A stretch of 5,465 bases of DNA from Candidatus Omnitrophota bacterium (GCA_023247875.1 JAHFFQ010000001.1:1-5465); one strand, 5' to 3'. Positions 1 to 5,465 are shown, numbered from the stretch's first letter. The notes: generated by a model not told the origin, from the sequence alone. Numbers and translations are program-made.

Positions 1-1163
1 AGCGCAAGCTCCTTAATGGATATCGGGTTATCAGAACCCAGGTTGATGACCTCCCCGTTGGCTTTTTCATTATCCGCCAGCTTAATGATAATATCCACGG
101 CATCATCAATATAGGTAAAACAGCGGCTCTGCGTGCCGTCGCCATACACCTGGATCGCTTTATGCGTCAGAGCGCTGCGTAAGAAACGCGGTATGACCAT
201 GCCGTAGCTGCCTACCTGCCGCGGGCCCACGACATTAAAAAGCCTGACTATAACCACAGGGAGGCCCCTTTCATCGTGGTATGCCTTGGCTAAAAACTCA
301 TCCAGCAATTTTGAACAGGAATAACTCCATCGGTTCACTCCCGGAGGCCCGATGACTACATCGTCATCTTCCCGAAAGGGGTAATTTTGCGACTTGCCGT
401 ATGTTTCCGATGTAGAAGTAAGCACTACTTTTACCCGCCTTGAGGAGGCATATTTCAAAATAGTGTGGGTGCCGAGAACATCATATATGATCGTATCCAG
501 GGGCGTACCGACAACTTTTTTTACGCCTACGGTGGCGGCCAAATGATAAATAAGATCGCATTGCTCAACCGCCTTACTCACCAATGTTTCATCCGTTATA
601 GAACCCGTCACAAGGCGAAAATCCGGGTTACCCAGAAAATCTTTTATATTATTCTCCCGGCCGGTTGAGAAGTCATCCATAACCGTTACTTTATATCTTT
701 TCTTCAAGAGCTCCCTGGCCAAAGCTGAACCGATAAATCCGGCCCCTCCGGTAATTAAGATATTCTTTATCTTTTTAAGCGGCTGCGGAGTGGACCTCTT
801 TAATACGGTTTTGATCCTGGCGATAAGCTCTTCCGGCTCATACGGCTTTGTGATGTAGTCGTCTAAGCCCATGTTCAGGGCCTTGATCATATCTGCCTGA
901 TCATGCTTTCCCGTAAGCATGATAACCGGCAGGTTCCGGGTATGCTCCGTGGAGCGGATTTTACCCAATACCTCATAACCGTCCATGCCCGGCATGAGCA
1001 GATCCAACACTATAAGATCCGGTGAATTTTTCTTTAAAAATTCCAAAGCTTCTTCGCCGCTTTCGGCCGAGGAAACAGTAAAACCGTTGCTCTTTAACCT
1101 GAAGGAGAGAAGAAGCAGCACGTCTTTTTCATTATCAACGATAAATATATGCGGCGCAGCCAT
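1..1163 (-). CDS. Response-regulator receiver fused to extended-SDR NAD-dependent epimerase/decarboxylase (partial, C-terminus off window)
   Basis: The frame is open from ATG at 1163 to the window edge: 387 codons, no stop. Residues 1-122 form a CheY-like receiver with D10, phospho-acceptor D54 (in VLDLLMPGMDGYEVL), T84 and K106 (DDYITKP). N11 replaces the usual second pocket acid. After a linker of about 8 residues (RSTPQPLK) an extended SDR begins: Rossmann motif TGGAGFIG (138-145), acidic D163/D164 after strand 2 (NAD preference), HLAA (207-210), LTSTSETYG (248-256) and catalytic YxxxK, Y281/K285. RWSYSCSK resembles the ArnA decarboxylase-domain/UDP-glucuronate decarboxylase branch, and QSRCFTYIDD near 352-361 is the usual sugar-binding segment. 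Such SDRs epimerise or decarboxylate nucleotide sugars for surface polysaccharide in the cytoplasm. About 60-70 C-terminal residues are probably missing. That phosphorylation controls the SDR is inference. The exact substrate cannot be read from this sequence. Confidence 0.93.
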   Translation of the reverse strand, partial: MAAPHIFIVDNEKDVLLLLSFRLKSNGFTVSSAESGEEALEFLKKNSPDLIVLDLLMPGMDGYEVLGKIRSTEHTRNLPVIMLTGKHDQADMIKALNMGLDDYITKPYEPEELIARIKTVLKRSTPQPLKKIKNILITGGAGFIGSALARELLKKRYKVTVMDDFSTGRENNIKDFLGNPDFRLVTGSITDETLVSKAVEQCDLIYHLAATVGVKKVVGTPLDTIIYDVLGTHTILKYASSRRVKVVLTSTSETYGKSQNYPFREDDDVVIGPPGVNRWSYSCSKLLDEFLAKAYHDERGLPVVIVRLFNVVGPRQVGSYGMVIPRFLRSALTHKAIQVYGDGTQSRCFTYIDDAVDIIIKLADNEKANGEVINLGSDNPISIKELA

Positions 1164-1168
1164 TATAG

Positions 1169-1173
1169 ACCTC
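1169..1173 (-). promoter_or_regulatory. Shine-Dalgarno site of the receiver-SDR gene
   Basis: On the minus strand GAGGT lies 5 bases before the ATG at 1163. It supports that start and shows the fused gene is translated from its own site, just after the tRNA-Ser region. Confidence 0.65.
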
Positions 1174-1179
1174 AGTTGG

Positions 1180-1209
1180 CGGTGGGGCTGGGATTCGTCC
1201 CGCACCTTT
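1180..1209 (-). pseudogene. 3' half of a degenerate tRNA-Ser-like gene (outer, split)
   Basis: Minus-strand sequence downstream of tRNA-Ser reads as a tRNA 3' end. It has a T-arm remnant with loop GACGAAT (consensus TTCGAAT, two changes) and a CCCAG 3' stem strand. The acceptor strand CCCCACC (1181-1187) and a discriminator G (1180) follow. CCCCACC is perfectly complementary to GGTGGGG at the 5' half (1376-1382). The T-stem pairs poorly, so this is probably a relic. There is no encoded CCA. Confidence 0.6.
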
Positions 1210-1343
1210 TTAAACAATACAGGGTTATTACGGAGGAGGAAGGATTCGAACCTTCGGAGACTCTACAGCCTCAACGGTTTTCAAGACCGCCGCATTCGAC
1301 CGCTCTGCCACTCCTCCAATTAAAGTTATCGAAAGGTGCGGGA
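1198..1343. repeat. Perfect 12-bp inverted repeat flanking tRNA-Ser
   Basis: TCCCGCACCTTT at 1198-1209 is the exact reverse complement of AAAGGTGCGGGA at 1332-1343. The two arms enclose the complete tRNA-Ser gene, with spacers of 21 and 14 bases. They sit inside the outer 7-bp acceptor complementarity (1181-1187 with 1376-1382). A transcript could therefore fold into a long helix with the inner tRNA in its loop. In the outer tRNA-like gene the arms lie where a class II variable arm would be. Confidence 0.85.
1231..1317 (-). tRNA. tRNA-Ser(TGA)
   Basis: An 87-nt class II tRNA folds completely. It has acceptor GGAGGAG/CTCCTCC (7 bp) with discriminator G, and a D-arm starting GCAGAGCGG. The anticodon arm is GCGGT-CTTGAAA-ACCGT, with anticodon TGA at 1281-1283 reading the serine codon UCA. 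A long variable arm of about 18 nt is typical of tRNA-Ser, and the T-arm is GAAGG-TTCGAAT-CCTTC. CCA is not encoded and must be added by a nucleotidyltransferase. serS lies upstream on the same strand. The gene is nested between two halves of a related tRNA-like sequence. Confidence 0.97.
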
Positions 1344-1382
1344 TTCAAGACTGCCGCTTTCAACCGCTTGAGCCACCCCACC
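1332..1382 (-). pseudogene. 5' half of a degenerate tRNA-Ser-like gene (outer, split)
   Basis: From 1382 downward the minus strand reads acceptor GGTGGGG, the usual TG, a D-arm with GCGGTTGAAAGC, and an anticodon arm with loop CTTGAAT (anticodon TGA). The 29 bases spanning D-loop to anticodon arm match the intact tRNA-Ser at 24 positions. The anticodon stem GCAGT/CCCGC has two mismatches (A-C and T-C), and no T-arm follows before the intact tRNA-Ser begins. The sequence starts 5 bases after the stop codon of the membrane-protein gene. It is a broken paralogue, or an unusually interrupted tRNA. Confidence 0.65.
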
Positions 1383-1387
1383 CAAAA

Positions 1388-2098
1388 CTAAAACATAAAA
1401 AGCTGTTTAAAAACAGAGCGGAATATATTCCCCGCCGTGGTAAAGGAAATATTGCAGAAGTTAACAAATGAGAACTCCTTGAAAATGAGGCTCAGGCCGA
1501 AGGCAAGCAGCGCCAGGTTCAGGATAAAAATGAAGGAAAACCCGAAAATATAATTCCCCTTTAAGAAATCACCCTTCTTGGTGCGAATGGTCTTGGCTGA
1601 AAATACCAGGTGCAGGACAGTGCTAAAACCAATCAGGAATAGGGCATATTCGAGCAACCAGTCGGATTTTATCCCCAGCGACAATAATCCGTAAATGATA
1701 AAAAACAAGATCGTGTATATCGGCAGGAGGAAAGGCGCCACATTGACCATCGGCTTAAAGAAGCTGAAGACTATCTCAAGTATTTTATGCCCTTTGTTAT
1801 AGATAGACACCGGCTCCCAGATGAATAAATAGAGCCCCAGGAAAAAGATCGCCCCGTTCCAGAAGATCCCCTGCAGATCTTTGTTAACCAGGTTAAATTC
1901 ATTCAGGAAGGACGCCGCGGAAGAAAAAACAAAGGGCAAAAGAAGCACCCCCAAAATAAATTTAATTACGCTAAAAGATTTGCTGAACAAACCGGATACC
2001 CGGTTGGAAAAATCCCCGCCGAAATTATAAGGTTCGTCGGCGGGAAATCCTTTTTTCTCTTTAGGGAGTTTTCTTTCAGGAAATTCTTTCTTGGCCAT
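1388..2098 (-). CDS. Multi-pass membrane protein of unknown function
   Basis: I do not recognise this 236-residue protein. It starts with about 40 hydrophilic, lysine- and proline-rich residues (KKEFPERKLPKEKKG), which by the positive-inside rule should be cytoplasmic. Roughly five hydrophobic helices follow, near residues 43-64, 78-98, 119-143, 149-167 and 183-206, and then an amphipathic, phenylalanine-rich tail ending KQLFMF. No catalytic or metal-binding motif is visible. A Yip1-like small integral membrane protein is a possible comparison but is not supported by a motif. The start ATG lies inside the end of serS (23-nt overlap) with no clear Shine-Dalgarno site, suggesting translational coupling and co-transcription with serS. 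The TAG stop is 5 bases from the tRNA-Ser-like sequence. Confidence 0.8.
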   Translation of the reverse strand: MAKKEFPERKLPKEKKGFPADEPYNFGGDFSNRVSGLFSKSFSVIKFILGVLLLPFVFSSAASFLNEFNLVNKDLQGIFWNGAIFFLGLYLFIWEPVSIYNKGHKILEIVFSFFKPMVNVAPFLLPIYTILFFIIYGLLSLGIKSDWLLEYALFLIGFSTVLHLVFSAKTIRTKKGDFLKGNYIFGFSFIFILNLALLAFGLSLIFKEFSFVNFCNISFTTAGNIFRSVFKQLFMF

Positions 2099-3344
2099 TT
2101 AAATACGGCTGCAGGGCTTTGGGAAGCAATACCGAGCCGTCCTCCTGTTGGTAGTTCTCTATTATTGCCGCGACGGTGCGGGCTAAGGCGACCCCTGAAC
2201 CGTTCAGGGTGTGGATGAAATCCACTTTCTTGGTTTCTTTGCGGCGCATCCGTATATTTGCCCGGCGGGCCTGGAAGCTCTCAAAATTGCTGCAGCTGGA
2301 TACCTCAAGCCATTTATCGCTGCCTGACGCATAGGCCTCAAGGTCATAACATTTGCTGGCGGCAAAGCTGATATCCTGCGTAGCAAGCACCTTTACCCGG
2401 TAAGGCAACTCTAACAGCTGCAGGACCTCTTCGGCGTTAGAAACCAGTCTTTCCAGTTCATCATAGGAATCTTCGGGCCTGACGAACTTCACCATCTCCA
2501 CTTTATCAAATTCATGCACCCGGAAAAGGCCTTTGGTGTCCTTGCCGTATGAACCCGCCTCTCTCCTGAAGCAAGCTGTATAAGCAGTGTAATAAATGGG
2601 CAGCTTATCCTCGTCCAGGATCTCATCGCGGAAGATATTGGTAACCGGAACCTCCGCGGTAGGAATAAGGAAGAGATCATCATCTTTAAGTTTATACATA
2701 TCCTCTTCTAATTTCGGAAGCTGTCCGGTGCCGAGCATGGAGGCGCGGTTAACCAGGAAAGGCGGGAAGACTTCGGTATAACCGTGTTTGTTAATATGCA
2801 GGTCGAGCATAAAATTGATCAGGGCCCGCTCAAGCCTGGCGCCCCAGCCCTTAAAAAGAATAAAATTTGAGCCGGTTATCTTGGTTGCCCGGTTGAAATC
2901 TATGATATCCAGGTTCTGGCAAAGCTCCACATGGTTAAGCGGCTTAAAATCAAATTTTCTCTCTTTTCCCCAATCGCGCACGACCTTGTTCTGGGAGGCA
3001 TCGCCTACCGGTATAGAAGGATGCGCTACATTGGGGATATTCAAAAGCAGCTTATTTAATTCCACTTCTCCCTCTTTTACCTGCCTCTCCAGGTCATTGA
3101 TACAGCTTGAGATCTCTTTCATTGAGGAGATCTTTGGCTTAGCGTCTTTTTTCTCTTTAAGCAGGACACCGATCTCATCATTGGCTTTATTGCGCCGGCT
3201 GCGTAATTCTTCAAGTTCGGCTAACACCTTACGCCGGGTGTCGTCGATTTTAATAAGCCCGTCGATGTCAAGTTTTAAGGCGCGGTTTTTAACCGACTGC
3301 TTTACCAACTCCTGATTTTCCCTGATGAATTTTATGTCTAACAT
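2076..3344 (-). CDS. serS: Seryl-tRNA synthetase (class II aaRS)
   Basis: SerS activates serine with ATP and charges tRNA-Ser (and tRNA-Sec where present) in the cytoplasm. With the ATG at 3344 the protein has 422 residues, the normal bacterial size. The N-terminus MLDIKFIREN and a charged coiled coil at about 31-100 form the arm that grips the long variable arm of tRNA-Ser. The class II core shows IPTAEVP (227-233), motif 2 beginning FRREAGSYGKDT (259-270) with its arginine pair, and motif 3 NGSGVALART (381-390) followed by LPKALQPYL. A TTG three codons upstream (3353) is rejected: the GGGAG Shine-Dalgarno is only 2 bases from it but 11 from the ATG, and bacterial SerS usually begins MLD. 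The gene overlaps the next membrane-protein gene by 23 nt, and a cognate tRNA-Ser lies downstream. Confidence 0.98.
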   Translation of the reverse strand: MLDIKFIRENQELVKQSVKNRALKLDIDGLIKIDDTRRKVLAELEELRSRRNKANDEIGVLLKEKKDAKPKISSMKEISSCINDLERQVKEGEVELNKLLLNIPNVAHPSIPVGDASQNKVVRDWGKERKFDFKPLNHVELCQNLDIIDFNRATKITGSNFILFKGWGARLERALINFMLDLHINKHGYTEVFPPFLVNRASMLGTGQLPKLEEDMYKLKDDDLFLIPTAEVPVTNIFRDEILDEDKLPIYYTAYTACFRREAGSYGKDTKGLFRVHEFDKVEMVKFVRPEDSYDELERLVSNAEEVLQLLELPYRVKVLATQDISFAASKCYDLEAYASGSDKWLEVSSCSNFESFQARRANIRMRRKETKKVDFIHTLNGSGVALARTVAAIIENYQQEDGSVLLPKALQPYLNGQERIS

Positions 3345-3355
3345 TTTTGGCAAAT

Positions 3356-3360
3356 CTCCC
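3356..3360 (-). promoter_or_regulatory. Shine-Dalgarno site that decides the serS start
   Basis: GGGAG on the minus strand stands 11 bases before ATG 3344 and only 2 bases before the alternative TTG at 3353. The spacing favours the ATG, in agreement with the family N-terminus. Confidence 0.55.
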
Positions 3361-3381
3361 GAACTACACTTATCTTGTCGT

Positions 3382-3408
3382 GGGACAGTCCCCTTCGGGG
3401 ACAGTCCC
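3382..3408. repeat. REP-like hairpin made of two GGGACAGTCCC units
   Basis: Two copies of GGGACAGTCCC, each palindromic around a central A, lie head to tail around CTTCG. Together they form a stem of about 12 bp, with one central A-A mismatch and a TTC loop. The element fills much of the 91-base gap between rtcB and serS. No T-run follows in the minus direction, so it is not a typical intrinsic terminator, although it could stabilise the rtcB mRNA 3' end or attenuate read-through. Its form resembles REP elements mobilised by REP-associated tyrosine transposases, but no transposase is present here. Confidence 0.7.
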
Positions 3409-3435
3409 TACTGGCAATACTTGACTTGACGCCTA

Positions 3436-4890
3436 TCAACCTTTGATTACGCCTACCGGACGCATCCTGCAGACGCGCTTGGAGATACCGGCATTATGCA
3501 CCACATCTACCACGTCATTTACATCTTTATATGCCTGCGGCGCTTCTTCCGCCACCGTTGCGCGGCCGGAAGCTTTTACTATTATACCTTTAGATTCCAA
3601 TTCTTTCAATAACATATCCGAATTGATGGACCTGGAGGCGGCAGTGCGGGATTTCAAGCGGCCTGCGCCGTGACAGGTGCTGCCAAAAGTTTCCTGCATT
3701 GCCTTCTCCGTGCCTACCAGTAGATATGAGTTCCTGCCCATGTCTCCGGGGATAATCACCGGCTGGCCGATCTTTTTGTATCTTTCAGGTAATGCCGGAT
3801 GCCCGGGGCCAAAAGCGCGGGTTGCTCCTTTGCGGTGCACACACAATATTTTCTCCTTGCCGTCTATCTCGTATTTTTCTAATTTCGCGATATTGTGCGC
3901 CACGTCATAAATAAGATGCATCCCCATCTTCTGCCAACTCATCCCAAAGATCCTCTCAAAGGTTTTGCGCGTTAGGTGCATAAGGCACTGCCGGTTATTC
4001 CAGGCATAATTTGCCGCGCACCTCATTGCTCCCAGGTATTGTTGGGCCTCGGGAGAATTGACCGGCGCGCAAACAAGCTGCCTGTCAGGAACATTAATCC
4101 CGTATTTCTTCAAACACGGCATCATAGTCCTGACATAATCATCACAGATCTGATAACCAAATCCGCGGGAGCCGGAGTGGATCATCACCACCACCTGGCC
4201 CAGATCAAGCCCTAAGCTGTCGCATTCCTCCCGGCCATATAGCTGGTCGATCACCTGAACTTCCAGGAAATGGTTGCCCGAACCTAATGTCCCTGCCTGC
4301 GCCCTGCCTCTTTCATAGGCCCTCTCTGAAACTACTCCAGGGTCAGCTCCCGGTATCGCGCCATACTCCTCCGTGCACTCCAGGTCCTCCTGGGTACCGA
4401 AACCCTGCTCCACCGCCCATTTGGAGCCCTTGACCAGAATCTGCTTTTCCTCTTTAGAGGTAACTCTTATATCCCCTTTTGAGCCGACACCGCAAGGAAC
4501 ATCTGAGAATAAAGCATAAACCAGCTCTTTCAGTTTTGGCTTGATATCATCGTATTGAAAATTAGTTTTTACCAGCCGCACCCCGCAATTTATGTCAAAA
4601 CCCACGCCACCGGGAGAGACTACTCCGCCATTTTCAGGATCGGTAGCCGCCACTCCTCCGATCGGGAAACCGTATCCCCAGTGAATATCAGGCATTGCCA
4701 TTGAAGACTTCACGATGCCCGGTAAAAAAGCAACATTCGCCACCTGCTCTAAGGCCTTATCCTCCCGGATAGCTTTGAGCAGCTTCTCGTCGGCATAGAT
4801 CAATCCGTCCACGCGCATCCCCGGCTTATAGCCGCGGGGAATACGCCAATGGTAATCATCAATTTTCTCAAGGGGGATATTATCGGACAT
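3436..4890 (-). CDS. rtcB: RNA-splicing ligase RtcB (long, archaeal/metazoan-type)
   Basis: RtcB joins a 2',3'-cyclic phosphate or 3'-phosphate RNA end to a 5'-OH end, using GTP and Mn2+ through a covalent histidine-GMP. It repairs or splices tRNA and other RNA. The 484-residue protein has the full metal and guanylate set: D99 and C102 (GFDINCGVR), H207 (GSGNHFLE), H238 (IHSGSRG), H332 (DVAHNI) and nucleophile H407 (CHGAGR). These lie 3-4 positions from the Pyrococcus RtcB equivalents. Its length fits the archaeal/metazoan form rather than the roughly 408-residue E. coli form. The frame is open up to 5013, but the first 41 residues of that reading overlap archease and lack family similarity. 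ATG 4890 begins MSDNIPLEKIDDYHWRIPR, a normal RtcB start. It lies 8 bases after the archease stop with only a weak GAG-type site, so coupling to archease is likely. Confidence 0.98.
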   Translation of the reverse strand: MSDNIPLEKIDDYHWRIPRGYKPGMRVDGLIYADEKLLKAIREDKALEQVANVAFLPGIVKSSMAMPDIHWGYGFPIGGVAATDPENGGVVSPGGVGFDINCGVRLVKTNFQYDDIKPKLKELVYALFSDVPCGVGSKGDIRVTSKEEKQILVKGSKWAVEQGFGTQEDLECTEEYGAIPGADPGVVSERAYERGRAQAGTLGSGNHFLEVQVIDQLYGREECDSLGLDLGQVVVMIHSGSRGFGYQICDDYVRTMMPCLKKYGINVPDRQLVCAPVNSPEAQQYLGAMRCAANYAWNNRQCLMHLTRKTFERIFGMSWQKMGMHLIYDVAHNIAKLEKYEIDGKEKILCVHRKGATRAFGPGHPALPERYKKIGQPVIIPGDMGRNSYLLVGTEKAMQETFGSTCHGAGRLKSRTAASRSINSDMLLKELESKGIIVKASGRATVAEEAPQAYKDVNDVVDVVHNAGISKRVCRMRPVGVIKG

Positions 4891-4898
4891 CTGTTGTC

Positions 4899-5315
4899 TC
4901 AGACATCGAAGATCACCTCTGCCAGCCAGAGGGAAGCTGTTTTTTGGACCTTCAGTTGATGGTAGGTGGCGGCCTTGATCTCGGTATTGACCTTGTAATT
5001 CCTTATATCGCATCCGACAGCAATGGCGTCAATAAAGTTCTCATTGACCTGGTTTATTTGGATATCTTCAAAGATGAGGCCTTCCACGGCAGATGCCGAA
5101 AGCAGCTCATTCAGCCAGTTGACAAAAAGCTCCTCAACGTTATCGGCCTTTTGCGCAATCACAATCTTATGTTTTTCCGGGTATTGGGTCTTTTGCTTCT
5201 CGGCGGAGATATCGGTTATGGCAAGCGCAGCGCTTTTAAACAAACCTGCAAGGTCGCTGGCTTTAACCCTGATGCCGATATCTGCGGTATGCTCTAATAG
5301 CTCGTAGTCTTTCAC
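4899..5315 (-). CDS. Archease, activator of RtcB
   Basis: Archease speeds RtcB guanylylation and lets it turn over many times. The family signature is clear: YELLEHTADIGIRVKA near the start (D12, a metal ligand in archaeal homologues), DNVEELFVNWLNELL in the middle, EIKAATYHQLKV, and the C-terminal AEVIFDV with the conserved penultimate aspartate. I chose GTG 5315, giving 138 residues that start MKDYELLEHTADI, as most archeases do. The same frame extends to ATG 5351, which would give 150 residues, but that ATG lies in the acceptor stem of tRNA-Lys and would be cut off by tRNA processing. Neither start has a visible Shine-Dalgarno site, so the start is uncertain. The stop is 8 bases before rtcB, a known functional pairing. 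Confidence 0.93.
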   Translation of the reverse strand: MKDYELLEHTADIGIRVKASDLAGLFKSAALAITDISAEKQKTQYPEKHKIVIAQKADNVEELFVNWLNELLSASAVEGLIFEDIQINQVNENFIDAIAVGCDIRNYKVNTEIKAATYHQLKVQKTASLWLAEVIFDV

Positions 5316-5343
5316 CGCTTTTTTAGGTAGGGTAAATAAATAG

Positions 5344-5416
5344 TGGGCCATGGTGGAGTCGAACCACCGACCTTGACATTAAGAGTGTCCTGCTCTGCCA
5401 ATTGAGCTAATGGCCC
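5344..5416 (-). tRNA. tRNA-Lys(CTT)
   Basis: A 73-nt class I tRNA with acceptor GGGCCAT/ATGGCCC (7 bp) and discriminator A. The D-arm is GCTC-AATTGGCA-GAGC and the T-arm is GGTGG-TTCGACT-CCACC. The anticodon loop CTCTTAA gives anticodon CTT, reading lysine AAG. The outermost anticodon-stem pair is mismatched (G27-A43). CCA is not encoded. The archease frame begins at or just beyond the tRNA 3' end on the same strand, so tRNA processing may generate the 5' end of the archease-rtcB mRNA. Confidence 0.97.
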
Positions 5417-5443
5417 AAAGATCCAGGTTCCTATTCCAGCCAT

Positions 5444-5460
5444 TAGCGAAATCCTCGCTA
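5444..5460. repeat. Short hairpin at the right edge
   Basis: TAGCGA (5444-5449) and TCGCTA (5455-5460) form a perfect 6-bp stem around AATCC, about 28 bases upstream of tRNA-Lys. There is no adjacent T-run. It may be the edge of a larger repeat or part of the tRNA leader, but the window ends 5 bases later and no promoter or gene can be defined. Confidence 0.4.
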
Positions 5461-5465
5461 GAGGA

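Noticed and set aside
985..1391. Plus-strand frames of 112 and 80 codons
   Set aside because: They run across the receiver domain, the tRNA-Ser gene and the tRNA-like halves in antisense. Their apparent protein is a translation of tRNA complement.
2204..2683. Minus-strand frames of 60 and 64 codons inside serS
   Set aside because: They are out-of-frame readings within the well-supported serS coding region, with no recognisable domain.
2788..3315. 175-codon open frame on the plus strand
   Set aside because: It is exactly antisense to the N-terminal half of serS, with serine/arginine-rich composition typical of a shadow frame and no family motif.
3382..3408. Intrinsic terminator or CRISPR repeat
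   Set aside because: The hairpin has no following T-run on either strand. Two 11-base units separated by a few bases are not a repeat-spacer array.
3345..3435. T-box or other riboswitch upstream of serS
   Set aside because: The gap is only about 90 bases and is largely filled by the REP-like hairpin. No T-box specifier stem, conserved T-box sequence or terminator with a T-run is visible.
4891..5013. Upstream extension of rtcB to 5013
   Set aside because: The extra 41 residues overlap the archease coding region in another frame and have no RtcB similarity. ATG 4890 gives the normal family start.
5417..5465. C-terminal end of another coding gene at the right edge
   Set aside because: Two frames are open over these 49 bases, but they run into tRNA-Lys and show no motif. 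The stretch is too short to support a gene.

Overview
Every gene I can support in this 5.5 kb window lies on the minus strand, so it is read from high to low coordinates. In transcription order these are tRNA-Lys(CTT), archease, RtcB RNA ligase, seryl-tRNA synthetase (serS), an unrecognised multi-pass membrane protein, tRNA-Ser(TGA), and a two-domain protein that joins a response-regulator receiver to an extended-SDR sugar-nucleotide epimerase/decarboxylase and runs off the left edge. Genes are densely packed and no gene-free stretch exceeds 300 bases.

The organism is bacterial: SerS is of bacterial type, there is a REC domain, and a Shine-Dalgarno site precedes several genes. Neither tRNA gene encodes its CCA end. 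GC content is moderate, and RtcB is of the long archaeal/metazoan-like type paired with its activator archease. This would suit an uncultured candidate-phylum bacterium such as Omnitrophota, but that placement is inference.

The right-hand block (about 3436-5416) is an RNA-repair unit: tRNA-Lys, archease and rtcB are nearly contiguous, and the first ATG of the archease frame lies inside the tRNA acceptor stem. A short REP-like hairpin separates this block from the translation block, serS plus a 23-nt-overlapping membrane-protein gene. tRNA-Ser(TGA), a substrate of SerS, lies just downstream.

The two most unusual signals are near the left end. First, the intact tRNA-Ser(TGA) is nested between the two halves of a degenerate second tRNA-Ser(TGA)-like gene. 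Its outer acceptor strands pair perfectly (7 bp), and a perfect 12-bp inverted repeat lies just outside the inner gene. Second, the receiver-SDR fusion is a continuous reading frame that puts an aspartate phosphorylation module directly on a nucleotide-sugar enzyme with only about 8 linker residues. I found no CRISPR array, transposase or integrase.
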